Below are positions 50,401 through 63,800 of a DNA stretch of 64,000 nucleotides, one piece after another. Source of the stretch: Limanda limanda (Eukaryota; Chordata; Actinopteri; Pleuronectiformes; Pleuronectidae); NCBI RefSeq assembly GCF_963576545.1, contig NC_083638.1:5174659-5238658 (forward strand). The letters run 5' to 3'. The notes under the pieces were generated by a model that saw only the letters and a list, made by a program, of their open reading frames with translations, was not told where the DNA came from and ran no database searches. Both the position numbers and the translations under genes were made by a program. The first letter of the stretch is position 1, and the number at the start of each line of letters is the position of its first letter.

Positions 50401-51177
50401 GACAGCTGTTTCTAATAGCACTCATAGTAACTTTATACAGTCATGAAAGATGTTATTAGTATTGATTGGCAATGATAATAAGGGATGACATGACTTTATT
50501 TTGTAGTGGGTGAACATTGGAGGCAGTGGGAACAACAGGAGAAACTTGGAGCAGGGAAAGAATTTGCCAGAGGACAAGGGAGACGAAGGACGCAACAGGC
50601 TGCGGCTCCAAGACAAAGAGCTGCAGGAGATGTCTGACGGAGGCTGGTGCCTCAGCATGCACCAGCCATGGGCCTCGCTGCTGGTCAAAGGCATCAAGAG
50701 GTAAAGACTACACCAAATCCAGAATGAGCTTTCACAGAATTGTTATAGCCTATGCAGCTATGTTTTCTGTTCAGTTGAAGCAAAGGTGTCATCGCATTTT
50801 GTGTGTTTCTGTGTCTGTCTGTGTGTGTCTGTGTGTGTAGGGTGGAGGGTCGAACCTGGTACTCGTCACACAGAGGTCGTCTTTGGATCGCTGCTGCAGC
50901 CAAGAAGGCCACTCCTCAGGAGATTGCTGAAGTGGAAGCCATGTACCGCCACATTTACAAGAAAGGTACATACACATACTGTGCACAGATTAATTCAGGA
51001 AACATAATGTGAATACACAAAGATAACTGTTTCTTGCTGTTTAGAATTAAGTGCAGATGTTTGACAGCTCTTGTTCTCTGTGCAGAGCCACGGTTTCCCA
51101 AAGACTACCCGACTGGCTGCCTGTTGGGCTGCGTCCACATGAGTGACTGTCTGGCTCAGGAGCAGTTCAGAGAACAG
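47432..51177 (+). CDS. trip4: activating signal cointegrator 1 (TRIP4/ASC-1), eleven exons seen, 3' end missing
   Basis: Coding exons are 47432-47511, 48546-48724, 48839-48969, 49093-49311, 49400-49478, 49574-49679, 49774-49989, 50089-50212, 50507-50700, 50841-50965 and 51086-51177, with GT-AG borders and consistent phase. They give 515 residues; human TRIP4 has 581. The start MSDQLLRWILDQLHHVFGLE suits the family N terminus. A cysteine-rich C2HC5-type zinc finger spans residues 168-205 (C168, C170, C181, C184, C189, C197, C200, C205). An ASCH domain begins near residue 423 (GGWCLSMHQPWASLL, then KRVEGRTWY). TRIP4 is a subunit of the ASC-1 complex with ASCC1-3, acting in transcriptional coactivation and in clearing stalled ribosomes. 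Exon 11 ends in frame at ...EQFREQ followed by a good donor. The final exons, expected to encode a PFVFIC-like and KIWKL-like segment, were not found before 64000. Confidence 0.95.
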
Positions 51178-51607
51178 GTGAGTTAAACTTCACTTCCCCA
51201 GAGATGTGAAGCTAATGCCAGTTTAATCCTGAGCAAAGATGAGATGTGGTGGCAATTCATGTCTGGAACCAGGTTGTGGTGCTAAAGCAAACGACAAGAA
51301 ACATCATGGAAGTACAACGACGGACAGCAGGTCATGATCATCTTAAATCGACACAGGAGACAATAATTTGCAGAAAAACTTGAATAGAAGTGTGAATTGA
51401 TGCCACACAAAAAGTAACATGTTGTTTGCTAACTTACTTTTGTTACCTCACGTGATTTGGAGGGTTTTATTTTCTGTTAAGTGTCAGTCAGGTTGTCTTT
51501 TGATCCAAGTCTTTTTATTTAAAACAGGGAGAAATGTGGAACTTGCTTTTGGTTGTCTTTTGATAGACAGTTGCTGTTGTATGTAGACAGCTGAAACTTT
51601 CAGTTCC

Positions 51608-51641
51608 CCTCCTCCTCCTCCTCCTCCTCCTCCTCCTCCTC
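51608..51641. repeat. (TCC)n microsatellite
   Basis: Eleven consecutive CCT/TCC units; it generates a glycine run on the minus strand that is not a real protein. Confidence 0.9.
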
Positions 51642-53802
51642 GTTTTGCTTTTTCCATCCTTGCTCCCTCAGAGGCTTTGGTGATGTGCAGTCTCAGCTTG
51701 TCGTGCACAGCAACAAAAGCACAAACCTTATATAAAATAGAATACCAGATTGTTTCATCATGTGGTTCTATTTGCATTATACATCAGTCTTTTGTAGTAT
51801 TGTTTCAACATTTAGTGTCAACAAAAGAATCATCATGGAAATTTGATTAAAATGTTTTTAGCTACCTTATTATTCATCAGACAGAAATGCTTTTATTTAA
51901 ATCATTAATAATAATGACAAATTAATGCTTACTTAGAGAAAATCGATCTGGACCTTTTCATGTGTTATTTAACTTCACATTTTCCCTTGATTTTTTTGGA
52001 AATTGTACAAACACACACACACATTCAATAACCACGCAAACTCTTATAATATCATGTTCTGCCAGCAGAGGTCAGACTACACCTTTTCACCAAGAGCTCC
52101 CTGCCAGCTCCCACTATTTGCCACTAGAGGCAGTATTTACCACAGGACAATTCACCAGTGACACACATCTAAGCTGTTATTACCCCATTTAACTTCCACC
52201 AGAGTGAATGGTGATATATGCACATACCACTGGCTTCAGTCTGTTACATTCATTGCAAAAGGATCTATTTCGTCTTAAAGCTGCAGGAGACACGAGCAGC
52301 CAATGGAACCCTGTGATTATTAACAGAGGGACAGAATGTACTGCAGCTTTCTCTCACTGTCACTTTATGAATTCCATGGACACTCAAATCCTCCCTTGAC
52401 CAAAGTGTTACGAGGACTCTGGGTGGACTCTGAATATCTGATGTGGCAAAGTGTGGAGCTGCTGCATCAGCGCTTTGCTCAGAGCTGCCTTTTTGTTCTC
52501 GTAAACTGTTTACTCGAGCTTTTACGCCCAAATTACTTTAATTAATTGCAGTTTTAGCGAGTAAAAACTGGAAAATTCGCGCCACTCCCCCATTAAGTCA
52601 TCTTGTACATACAGAGTCGCCTGCCCATTCACTGTCAGTGGAACACATTTAAACTTAATTACATTGCCGTCCCCGTCTTGGCAGTTTTGCCTCAGGCTTT
52701 TGGAAAGACTCTGAAGTCCATTGCTCCCACTCACTCGCAGTATATTATGTTTGTTTCTATTAGAGCTGACACAAGTGCTGTAGTAGATTCATTGATTAGT
52801 CAATTGTTGGAAGATTAGTCTTATTATAATGTGTTTTTTCCCCAATTGTTTTGAATGCTAAATGTTCCCATTTCCACCCTCTCAGATGTGAGTGGTTTTC
52901 TCTTCTTTCTTTGGTGGTAAATTTCGTTTTTGAGCTAAACGAGGACATTATGTAGTTTTTATTTTAGGCTCCGTGAAATTGTGATTGGCATTTTTAATGT
53001 TCTCCGACATTTCTTACGTTCCCCAAATTTCCATCTGTTAATCGTGAATGTAGGCTAGTTTTTTCACGGCTCGGAAATAATTAGACAACTCGCATCTAAA
53101 TATGTCATAGGTTTTTACATTTTGAAAAACAGGATTGAGACGCACCACAAACGCCTCAGTGGGGGTTAAATATATCCTCTGCTTTTCCCACATCAGACAG
53201 AGGTAAACCTGTAAACACACAAACGCCATTGGGTGATACGTTGGCAGCAACTTCTTGTTATTTTTAATGTGTGCAAACCTCTACACGTCTTGGAATTGTC
53301 CACAGAGAAACTGTGTAACTGCAGAAATGCGTAAAATGCAACACATTGTACAAACATGCCCTAACCATGCCCTCATACACATGTACACACACGCTTGTAT
53401 TTGCTGTCTCTGATGGGCTACTGAAACGGATCACATTTGGAAATGGCACATTTCTCAGTTCCAATTAAAACAGCAGAGGCATGAAAAAAGCTACAATCCC
53501 CTTTCAGGCTGCAGTACTTGTGTTTCCATGGATCTGTGCTCACACATTTCACATATTTGTCTTTCTGCACAAAGACACTTCTCTTATTTCTTTGGGGCTC
53601 TGAATTTCGTAGAGGGGGAAAAAAAAAAGACTTTAAATAGGTGTGCTGCTACATGGTTTGCATTCTGACTGCTGGGACCCGTAAATCTAAGGGCTTTCCC
53701 CTTTTGTACCCTGTCCTCATTCTCTCCTCCACCACTCATTCCACCCAGGGCTGTAAAATCATGTTTGCAGGCAGTGTGACTGCCCTTTCATCCTGTGAAA
53801 GG

Positions 53803-53803
<1 letters not shown>

Positions 53804-53858
<55 letters not shown>
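53804..53858. repeat. (GT)n microsatellite
   Basis: Uninterrupted GT repeat of about 27 units. Confidence 0.95.
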
Positions 53859-53860
<2 letters not shown>

Positions 53861-54966
53861 ACTTGCACAGAGCAGCCATAAATAACACCCCCACCCCACA
53901 GAAGGCCCCACAGAAAAAAAGAAAGAAAGAAAGGGAGATGTTGAAACTAGTGAAGCAACCAGAGAAGCACACCAGTACCAAAAGTCTTATGATGAAGCTG
54001 AGCTGTTGGTTACACTGCTTATTCCAGTCACCATTTTAGAAACAAGAGGGGGGGTTGGTGGTAGTCGTTTAGCATTTCACAGTTTAAGCCTGCTTCCTTC
54101 CATTTGAGTAGAGGAGTGCATGTTAATGCTAGTGCATAGTAGCACACGGCTGAGCTGAGCTGCTGGGATGGGCGAGTGGGTGAGGTGTAGGATTTACTGT
54201 CCTGTGCTGGCAGCTGTGGGTGTTTAAAAGGGGGATGGTGAAGGACAGACAGCCATTATTCTTCACGCTCTTCTAAATCTGCCCCTAGTGATGTATGAAA
54301 TATTTAGGAAAAGTGGAATGTAGGTAGATCAGGAGAGCACGAGAGAATCACCACCAACGACTAAAACTAAATGTTATAAATACTTGAATGTCACCGATCC
54401 ATTGTGCTGGCTGGCGTTCTCCTGTTGGGGCGCTGTTGTACAAAGCGGCGCCAAGAACCCGAAACCCCTCTGACAGTCAGTGCAGGAAGACCACCCCAGG
54501 CTGAGCAGGAATTCCATCTGCTTCACTTGGACCAATTCATTCCCTCATTACAAACTGACTGGTGTATTGATCCATTCTCCCCCATAATCTCTCACTCCTC
54601 CCAGCTCCCCAGCATCCCCTTGCTGCTGATAATTGGCCAGCCATTATGATCTGTACTCTGTCTCTCCACCCTACCCCCCAGTGCTCACTCAGCAATGGGT
54701 GGAGAGATAGATACGCCTGACCTGCCTCCTGCTGAGGGCAGGCAGGGTGTTGGGGGGGCGGGGGGAGAAGATAGGTACATTACAGATTGAAAATTGCAGT
54801 GTTTTGCTGCAAGGTGGCGGAGTGGGCTAGTTAAAACAGGATGAGCAGAGAGCTGGTGGTGTTGGATTTACTGCAGATGGTTTTCTTCACACATGCTAAT
54901 GACACTCAACAGCAATACGGTAAAATTGTGCATAAAATGGAGTCAAAACCGCATCACTGTGTGTCC

Positions 54967-55433
54967 TGTTAAGGCGTGTTGGTTTATCCTATATAATGAG
55001 AGAAGCCGATCCAAGATTTTGGTTCAATCAAATGTTTTATTTAAAGATACAATGAAGAGTTATTCATAGCTATGGACAATTATCACAGCCTATGCTAATT
55101 AAGTTAGCAGTAGGAAGATGAAAATGGCTCCGAACAGCAGCGGTTTGGTATAGTTATAACAGTAGATTTGATGTGATTGGTTATGAATATTTGGAGGGGA
55201 GTCACCGCAAATCACTTTGGATCTCCCTTATTGGTCCAGCCGCAGTCCCACGCCTCTTGTCACCGAATCCAGGAAGTGACATAGCAGCAGCTCTCAGTCA
55301 TGTTCCTACGCTACTCTGCTGGTTGCTAGGGCAACCCTATCTACCCTGACAGTCTGATGTTGTCTCGTAATTCAGCCTTGAGTAGAAAGTGTCTTGCTCT
55401 AGCCATCTCGGCTGCACCAACTTAACCATAACA
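54967..55433 (-). mobile_element. solo LTR candidate of an LTR retrotransposon
   Basis: On the minus strand the segment begins TGTTATGG and ends ACCAACA or CCTTAACA, fitting TG...CA termini. It contains CCAAT-type motifs (ACCAATAAGGG, ACCAATCACA) and an AATAAA near its 3' side (minus strand, about 55037-55042). No second LTR or coding interior is present and I cannot find a matching short target duplication, so the boundaries are uncertain. An RFX X-box-like palindrome (GTTGCTAGGGCAAC, 55322-55335) lies inside. Confidence 0.4.
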
Positions 55434-57781
55434 AACTCTTTTCGACTCTCCTATCAGGGCAGCTGTGAGACTGACCATCCTTGTGATGTACAAACATTAT
55501 TAGCAAATTCCAAATATTAAATATGATAAGCGAAAGGTTGAAAATAATGATTTGTATAAGGTAATGTTATTGACCCACTGCTCCTACCTCCCCTTCCGCC
55601 TTTATGAAAAGAGTCAGTGCCATTATGGTTTGAGAAACTATTATTGTGTCTGCTCCATCAAAACAATCTTGACTGTGAATGTGTAAACATTCGCATCCTC
55701 GAAACTAAACAATGTCATACTGACTTTGCCCCAGAAAGGACAGCTCCTTGAATTCTGTCTGATGTTGAATACAGCTAATGAAAATATGCTTAATATCCAA
55801 GAAGTTAATTATGAGGACAACTAAAAGATACATTATTGGCACAAAACAGCAACGGTTATTAAATTAATTTGTATCTGCATTATATCTAGCTAAAACTACC
55901 TCTAGCTTTATATTAAGAGTTCTTTCAGACACAACCTATAGTTAAAAGTTTGAAATTCCTAACAGTACACATGCACGGATCTTAAGTCTGGTTCACAGCA
56001 CGAGCAAAGGCACATCACACCCCACACTGAGCTCGAATCTCACCATCAACCTGCTCCTGCGGTGAAAGAATTGACTGGATCAATCCTCGCGCTTAATAAG
56101 GGTGAGATTTCTTACTCTGCTCCTCGGAGCAAATCATCAGCCGCAGAACTGCATGTCTTGGTAAATATGACTCAGAGAGGTCTAATCTATTGGAGAGGCA
56201 CGGTAAGAGCAAAACCAGTGACTGTTCAGGGCCGTATTGATTTGTATGTGTCTATGACGGGAAGACAGAGCTTTGTTTCTGAGCGTCTGATCTGTACATA
56301 CATTATCTGATCTCGGAGACTTATGAATTTCCTGATGATGAAATGTTGACACAGTAACGTAATCTGTAAGTTTCATCATTCTGAGAGGGTTTTTCAAGTT
56401 ATATCGTCTGTGGTATCTCATGTTTCACAGATAAGCATGTTTTATTAACCTGGGGTCTGTTGAAGGCTGACATACAGCGGGTCCCCTGGCACGTATGTAT
56501 ATCAGATAGACACATATTTGAGACATGCTTTGTACTGGAGGCTTTATTGCAGTTGCTCCCAGCTGGCGTAGACTCATGTTTCACATTTCTCCGTCGTCAT
56601 TTGGTCACAGTCTGTTCATATGGCTGAACGAACATAAATTCAGGTTAAATTCACATGAAAACAAAAAAACAGAAATATTCACAAGGCTACAAGGCATTTT
56701 GACATGCTATAATGGAAAAAGCACATGTATAAATAATTATGAATGATGTCTGGATTCCGTTTACGTAAGTGTCCAGCTTCTGGCATGTTTCACGTTGGCT
56801 CACTGTCACGCTGTCATGCCTCACTGGGACACTCAAGTATTTAATGTTATTCCTAGCACCTGTGCTTTTGCTGTTATGACAAGTCAAAACGCTGTGGAGT
56901 CGTATCAAGGCTTAAAAAGCAATGACACTAATAGCAGTGCACGAGCAGTTGGAACTAAATTAAGCGAAGTCATTTTTAATAGCATGATTGAATGGGACAA
57001 ACGTCAATGCAATAAAATAGAATAGACATGTAGCATGCCTCAATATTGTTTAATTTTTTTAACTTCATGTCTAAAGAGAAGGTTGAAAGCTAAAATCCTA
57101 GTTTCATTTTGTATTGTTAGGTTGTGTGTACCATGTTTTGATGCCTATAACTCTAAATAAGTAACAGTATCCTCTGCATATATGTGTAGTTTTGAAGGCA
57201 GAATAACATTTAATAAAAGTAGTGGAACTGGAATTGATCCATGAGGAACACCAGTGAAATGGTTTGAGGAAATTGTTCAGTTATTTGTGTTTTTAATGTG
57301 AACAGTTAGCAGGAATCAAAATAGTACAAATAAAATCGTATTCAAAACCATATTTCCGTTAATATAATCTGCGTGACCACTAATTTAGTGATCTCAGTGC
57401 TCATTGAGCTACAGTATATTGTTCCTTTTTCTATTCACTATCCTTAAATAAACCTATATGTTCTTTTTATTATGGCTTTTTTAAAACTGTGTACTTAATC
57501 CCATCTGAGCACAGTATATAGAGAACACAGCTCTGTAGAACGCCAGCACGCCAGATAACAGGAACCATAGATTTATACCACATCACATTCCTGCCACCCG
57601 AGCCACTTATCTGTTAAAAGAAGTGCTGCTTTCTGTGGAATTCCATTTTGTGCAAGCTCTCCCTCTGACCTCCAGAGTGGAGCTCCCGTGCTTGTTAGGC
57701 CGGCTGGAAGCTCGGACTGATGCCTGCGTTTCCTTGTGTGGTAATGTGATATTTATATGCTGAAAGCCTTCCTGCCAGCAT

Positions 57782-57856
57782 GCCACACACACACACACAC
57801 ACACGCACACACACACACACACGCACACACGCACACACACACACACACACACACAC
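57782..57856. repeat. (CA)n microsatellite
   Basis: CA repeat with several CG-containing variants, followed by CT-rich tracts at 57926-57957 and 58168-58203. Confidence 0.95.
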
Positions 57857-60800
57857 CCTCTCTCACAGGATACATTGGATGCATTCCAAAGGAAGGGAAG
57901 TCAGGCAATGCTATTTTTCTTCACCCTCTCTCTCCCTCCCTCTCTCCCTCTCTCTCTAGCATAGTGTGAATCCTTAGCAGTGGCTGCCCCCCCCCCTCTC
58001 TACCCTCACCCCTCCCCCTCCATATTTTCCACACTTTCTCTTTAACAGTATGTTTTACAGGTCAGGGCTGTGAAGTTGCATGTTGGCGCGGAGTATTCAG
58101 TAGATGCTCAGTGAACAGACGTGCACGCTTACATGCAATCGTTCGACATTTCTCTCTTTTGCCTTCTCCCTCCCTCCCTCCCTCCCTCTCTCACTCTCTC
58201 TATCTCTTTGTGCACAACCCTGTCACACACTAACACACTCGCATTCCTCCCCTTCCTCCCTTTTTCCTTGCTGGGCAGTTTGCCATGGCGGAGAGGTCAG
58301 ACATCATGTGATTCTGCAGTGGTGTGTAGAATCCATTCAGCCCAGGGTCCCCAGGCACTGGATGACAACCAACCAAACCTCAGTCACAGGTTCTCAACAG
58401 CATGAAAAATACATAGAACCATCTGCCAGACTTCAAATGGTCTGCTACACTCTTTAGAATTTCACTGCTGTCCTCAGACCACTTCAATGAATGTCACACG
58501 GTTTCTGCTGCTGGAGGAAAACTGACAGTTAAGCCCCCTTTATTATCTCTGCTGCTCCTCCATTTTGCTCTGCTCATTTAATGGGAGTTGTTCCTTTTCT
58601 CTGAATCCCGATCACAGGATCTCGGAACAATGATAAAGGCAGGATGAGAGACATTTCAGACGTTCTCTTTGATGGCGTGAAAGACAGCAGTGTTGATGAA
58701 AATGAGTCAGAATCAAAGAGAAGCAACTAAACGCCGAACCTTATGAAGTGTTAGACTGAATGCTAAACAGGTTCAATTTCTTCCCTTTTTCTCTTTTAAA
58801 AGCGATGTGACGTGTTTCTGCTCAGACCTCCTCAACTCGTGAGATATTTCTAAGCTGGAAGACAGTTTTTTTTCTCTCACTCTTGTTTCTGAGATGGAAA
58901 AATGTTGCTAAGTCGAAGCCGTTATATCGTCATTACTCCAGTTCAATCCTTCAGCACATAAAGAGAAAGCCCTGCAGGGTAATTTTAGTGTTGAGTAGTT
59001 TTATTGACTGGAACAGAATAGGAATGACAAGACACGGAGCCTTCGATTTACAATAGAAAGACATTTACCTGCACCTCAATTATTATGTTGATGTGAGTTA
59101 GCTTGTTTGTTGTGAATTTTATCAACTGATTTTCTTTGTTATGACACTTTTTATGTCCTTTTATGTAACGTACATCAGGCCTCATTCGCTTCCTTCACAT
59201 TCCTAGTTAGCAGTGTTGCAAGACAGAAAGATAATAGTTGCTTCTTGAGCTGGCTAGCAATATTTGAATGGTGCAGATAAAGATATAAATAAACCTTCCA
59301 AATAATACTAACTCAATTTGACAACTTCCAGAAAATATCCGCCGCAACTGACTCAGATATTTATATATATTTATATAAATATATATTTGCGTTCATGAAA
59401 ATGTCCGGACTTCAGTGTGTGTCTGAAAGCAGCCTTTGAATATTTACAGCTGAAACATGTACTGCCGGTGATGTTGTTTAGTTATTGATGTAATTCAATA
59501 GGTAGATGTTTGTAATTCTGTCAGCATGGTTTTCTGCAGACAACACTTAGATCCTAAGATATGTAACTGGAGCTGCTTTCTGTGTTTTATATATTTATCA
59601 TATGGATGTGTTCTCAGTTTGTGCTCTCTTTGAAATGAAGACACCGGCTGTGTTGAGCAGTTTCTGCATTAAACAAGACCTCTGTGGAGTTTAACGTTGT
59701 GATCTAGTTGGTGCCTTGCCACAGGGAAACTCTAGGCCTCCACTTTAATGAAGCACAGAATCAATATGTTTGACATTCATCTCCCATCTCCACATCTGGT
59801 GTTTGTTGTTGATGCCCCAAAATGGCTCCTCATGAGGCCAGTGTCTGTGCCAGCTTTCTGTTTTGGAATGAGGAAATGAATGAAGGTTATGTGGTGTAGT
59901 CAGTAAGTACTTTGCTCAAAACCAGTGGGCGACTGCGTTTTCCTGCTATGATTATATCAGGAACAGGAAAAAGCTCTCAATTTAATCACTTTTCTTTGTG
60001 CCTGTTCGCATCCAAATGTGAGAGCAGGCATTACTACAGTCATTACGCCGAGCTGATTTTGTGCATTTCTGCCAACATTCCCCAGGCATGCCTTTGCAAT
60101 TGCTTCATGTCAAACATGCCTGTGTGTGTGTGTGTGAGTGTTCATTTGAGTAGAGATCTTTATCCAGCCAAGCCCAGACCGACCCAGCAGCAGTATAACT
60201 ACAAGTATCTCTCCTAGAGAGGGCGAGCCAGAGAGACAGGGAGCGAGAGACTCTCTGCCACTGCAGGGTCAGAGATTACAAACTCAATTGTACTCTGCTG
60301 GGTGGGTGACATGTCGGCTCAGCAACTTCCTGCGAGCGACATCACAGAGGAGGAAAGTAAGGAGAAAGAGGGGAGGCGAGGAGGGAGACCATCCAGGCCT
60401 CCACAGCCATTAATCTTACTCTCTTTGTGTGCAGCAAACTAAAAAAATGTTTAGCTTCCACTTGCACTTAACACCAGTGAGTCTATCTTATTTTTTTAGT
60501 ATATAATCACTGAATAATAAAGGATAATTTAAATTGGAGAGCAAAATATATCCTGAGAATGGATCTGAAATTTGTATATTTAATCATTTTCATGTCTTTC
60601 AATTTGGTTGATTCTCTACATCCACCAGTAGTTTTTATTATTTGATACATCTTCACAAAATGCTCCTACATAGCAAATTAATGTAAAGTATTTGCCACAT
60701 GTCTCTTACACAGTTAGAGCCGCACTCATTAAAGGAGAATGACGCTTAGCAACCACATGGTCTTTGATCTTCCAAATGAGAAGACATCTTGAATTGCTAG

Positions 60801-63800
60801 ATAATTTAACACAAGTCATTTTCGAAGGGAACATATTTACTTTCCTGTTTGATGTAACCAGTTGGAGGGAAACGTAGAAAGAAACAACATAGGTGCTTCC
60901 AATGTTGAGTGCTTGGGTTTTGAAGATCGCCAGTGTTTTCAAACGTGATTGCAAAATCTCCATTATTTGAATATTGATGAAAAACACAGGCAGAGAGTTC
61001 CAGGTGGATTCACCATCATTGCTATTTTATCTGGAATGTTTTATTTTGACAAGCCAAATGGACTCATGGTATATCTTGGCTTCAGGATCTTTCATCCGGT
61101 CAATCATATGCAACATCAATCTGGATCTGACTGCCTTAATGTATGAGCTCTAGTTTCACAGTATGATGTGATCATTATCGTTATTTCCAACGAGGCTCCA
61201 GTGATGTGTGCTGTAGGAAGCAGGGACTTAAGAGTCTGTCCCATATACCACCAGATACCTGTGTGCGTGATCAAGCAGGAATTAATGTCAAATATGACAG
61301 GCTTTCCCTTAGAGCAGCGTTGTCTCATTGAAACGTCTTTGCCTTCATGCCAAACGCTTTTAGGTCAGCTTTCTAATTTAGAGCTGAAGGGTATTGAGGT
61401 GAAACTACAAAAAAGTATCTGACCACTTTACCTTACTTTCGAGTGGATTATTTGAAAAGCAGCAAATTTGTGTCACCAAGAATATAATCTCAGCAGAATT
61501 TACATACATTATTAGGTTTAGGTGGATATAATCACAGCAAAAGAATGTCTGAACACGTAGTATTGTGTGATTAAAGACAGTATGTGATATAATGAAAAAC
61601 ATCACTCACCTTTATCCACCTCAGGCTTTTAGAGCTGTTTACTGTGACTGTGAAGATTTTACCACATTCAACATGCGGTTGTGAATTTCTTTTTTAAATC
61701 TCTACACGTGAGTTTTACGTTGGCTATAGTCCAACATCAGTTATTACTAGGAATCCAAAAGCATGTATGTAAATTTAATTTAAAACGCGACTGAACCATT
61801 TAAATGTTGGCATCATTTAAAATGGGTATTGAAAATCAATTGGGATTTTGCTGTCATACTGCCTCAACTGCCAGCTTCAGCTCCACTTCTTTCTGCTGCC
61901 TTTGCCATATGTCGTGACATTTCTTGGAGCACATAGTGCACAGGCCCTTTTCTGCCACGGTCCACTGAGCAAAAATGCCATCAAATGCTTTTGCAGGCTT
62001 AGTGTGCAAAGTAGAGTATTGATTTACATGCAGCATAATTTCCTTGCCTCTCAAGTTGGCGGTGGTCAGTGTAGCAAGAGAAAGATTCAGCATAATTTTT
62101 TTGAATAATGCTGGCACTTCACATATCTCTAAATTGTACATTTCCCCTGCTGGATGTTTAAGAAAACATAGGCGTGTTGAAGCCAATGACCTGTATCCTG
62201 GGTCGTTTTTTCCCCATTTTTTATGAAGAGATTTTTCTCTTGAGTTATTTCGTCAGTTGTTTTGAGGCCAGATGTCTCTGTAATCATATTGGATTTGCCC
62301 AGAAGCAACTGAGTCATCCTCTCCTCTCCTCTGACTTCAAATTCAGATGAAGCTTATGAGAAGCTGTTTGGAATTACTTAGATATCGAGAAACACAATAG
62401 CATATTTTTGCAAATATTAAAGCACTTTTTCACCTCTCAAATGAAGAGAAAAAACAATGCAATGAAAAGAAGTTTGCATATTTAGAGAAGTGACGTCGCT
62501 GCATCACAACCACCATCGTGGTTAAACAAGTATTTGTACATGTTCTGCTGTACCATTTTGACTTGTTGTTTTATTTTATATTCTAAAGTATAACGACTGT
62601 TTATGGCAGCTAAAGCGATTGTCCAGTTGCTTCAGTTATAACAACGGTAACTAGCTATAGCAAGACGGCCATGCTTTGGATTCATCCACACGCAGAAGCA
62701 GTGTCAACAGGACTGTAGTCAGAGATACTTACAAAAAAGGAAAAACTTGAAAAACAAACACAAATGATAAGGAATGGATTAGAGTGTTTCTCTGCTCTAA
62801 TGTAACCTGCCAGCTCACCAGCTTATTGCCAGCTCTGTTGCTGCTGATGGCAACACAGCTTTCAGTTCTATTCCAGCTACTTCCAAGCAGAACATGATTA
62901 AATAGCTACAGTTGTGTGTGTGCATAAGTCAGTGTTTACATTGAAAACATGTACTTCTATCACATTTACTGTGAAGTTAGGGTTGGTTCTGGATGCTGGA
63001 GTCTCAGGGCTAATGTTAGCAGCTTACTGATTCTCATAATTGGCTTTGGAAAAGTTTACACAACAACCCTAAACCATAAGCTTTTGCCCTTTGCCATTAA
63101 CAAGTCCTCATCCTAAAAGCCTTTTCTCTTTAAATAGTAAAAGGGTTTTTAAAAATACGAACAATTTAAGCATAATAACAGTCTGATATTCCGCCTCCTA
63201 CTTATTTCTACCAGCATTTCAAACCCAATGTTGTTTCTTTAGTTCGATGTCTACATTTTTAACCACCTGGTAATATTTACGTGCGGCTTCAGCCTCAATC
63301 ATTGGATATTTTATCATGTATGTAGCCATCAAGTGAATATTCAAGACCCTTTTACAATATTTTCGACTCTGCTGAAAACATTGAAAGGATACCTGTCGAA
63401 ACCATTTACAAACACTTCATGGAGCTTGAGCTGCAGCTTCATCGGAAATAAAAAAAAAAAACGTTACTGCTTCTATGTGAAAGATTTGTTGTTTCAAGAA
63501 TTTCAAGCAGTAAAGTTGCCATTGTAAAATGTCCAACTGCGTGTGTGCAATGCAAGACTGTACGGCTTTGCAATAATAGCAGCAGGAGCTATCGCTGAAG
63601 GTCTGTTGCTTTATTTCGTTTCAATGAAGCCCTTAATTTTTTTATTTAAGATAATTCTGGGCTTAATTAGTGCAAAGGAAATTCATGTAATCCCCACGTG
63701 GCTTCTCACCCCAAAATATTTTAGCCCACTTGCAATACCTGTGTAAGAATAGATTGAAAAGGGCTTTTAAAGAGCTCTTATTCGACACCTCTCTATTTAA

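Noticed and set aside
53641..54039. 132-residue plus-strand frame with a Val-Cys run
   Set aside because: Spans the (GT)n microsatellite.
58104..58457. Plus-strand frames of 117 and 94 residues
   Set aside because: CT-rich low-complexity tract; no acceptor or donor fits trip4.
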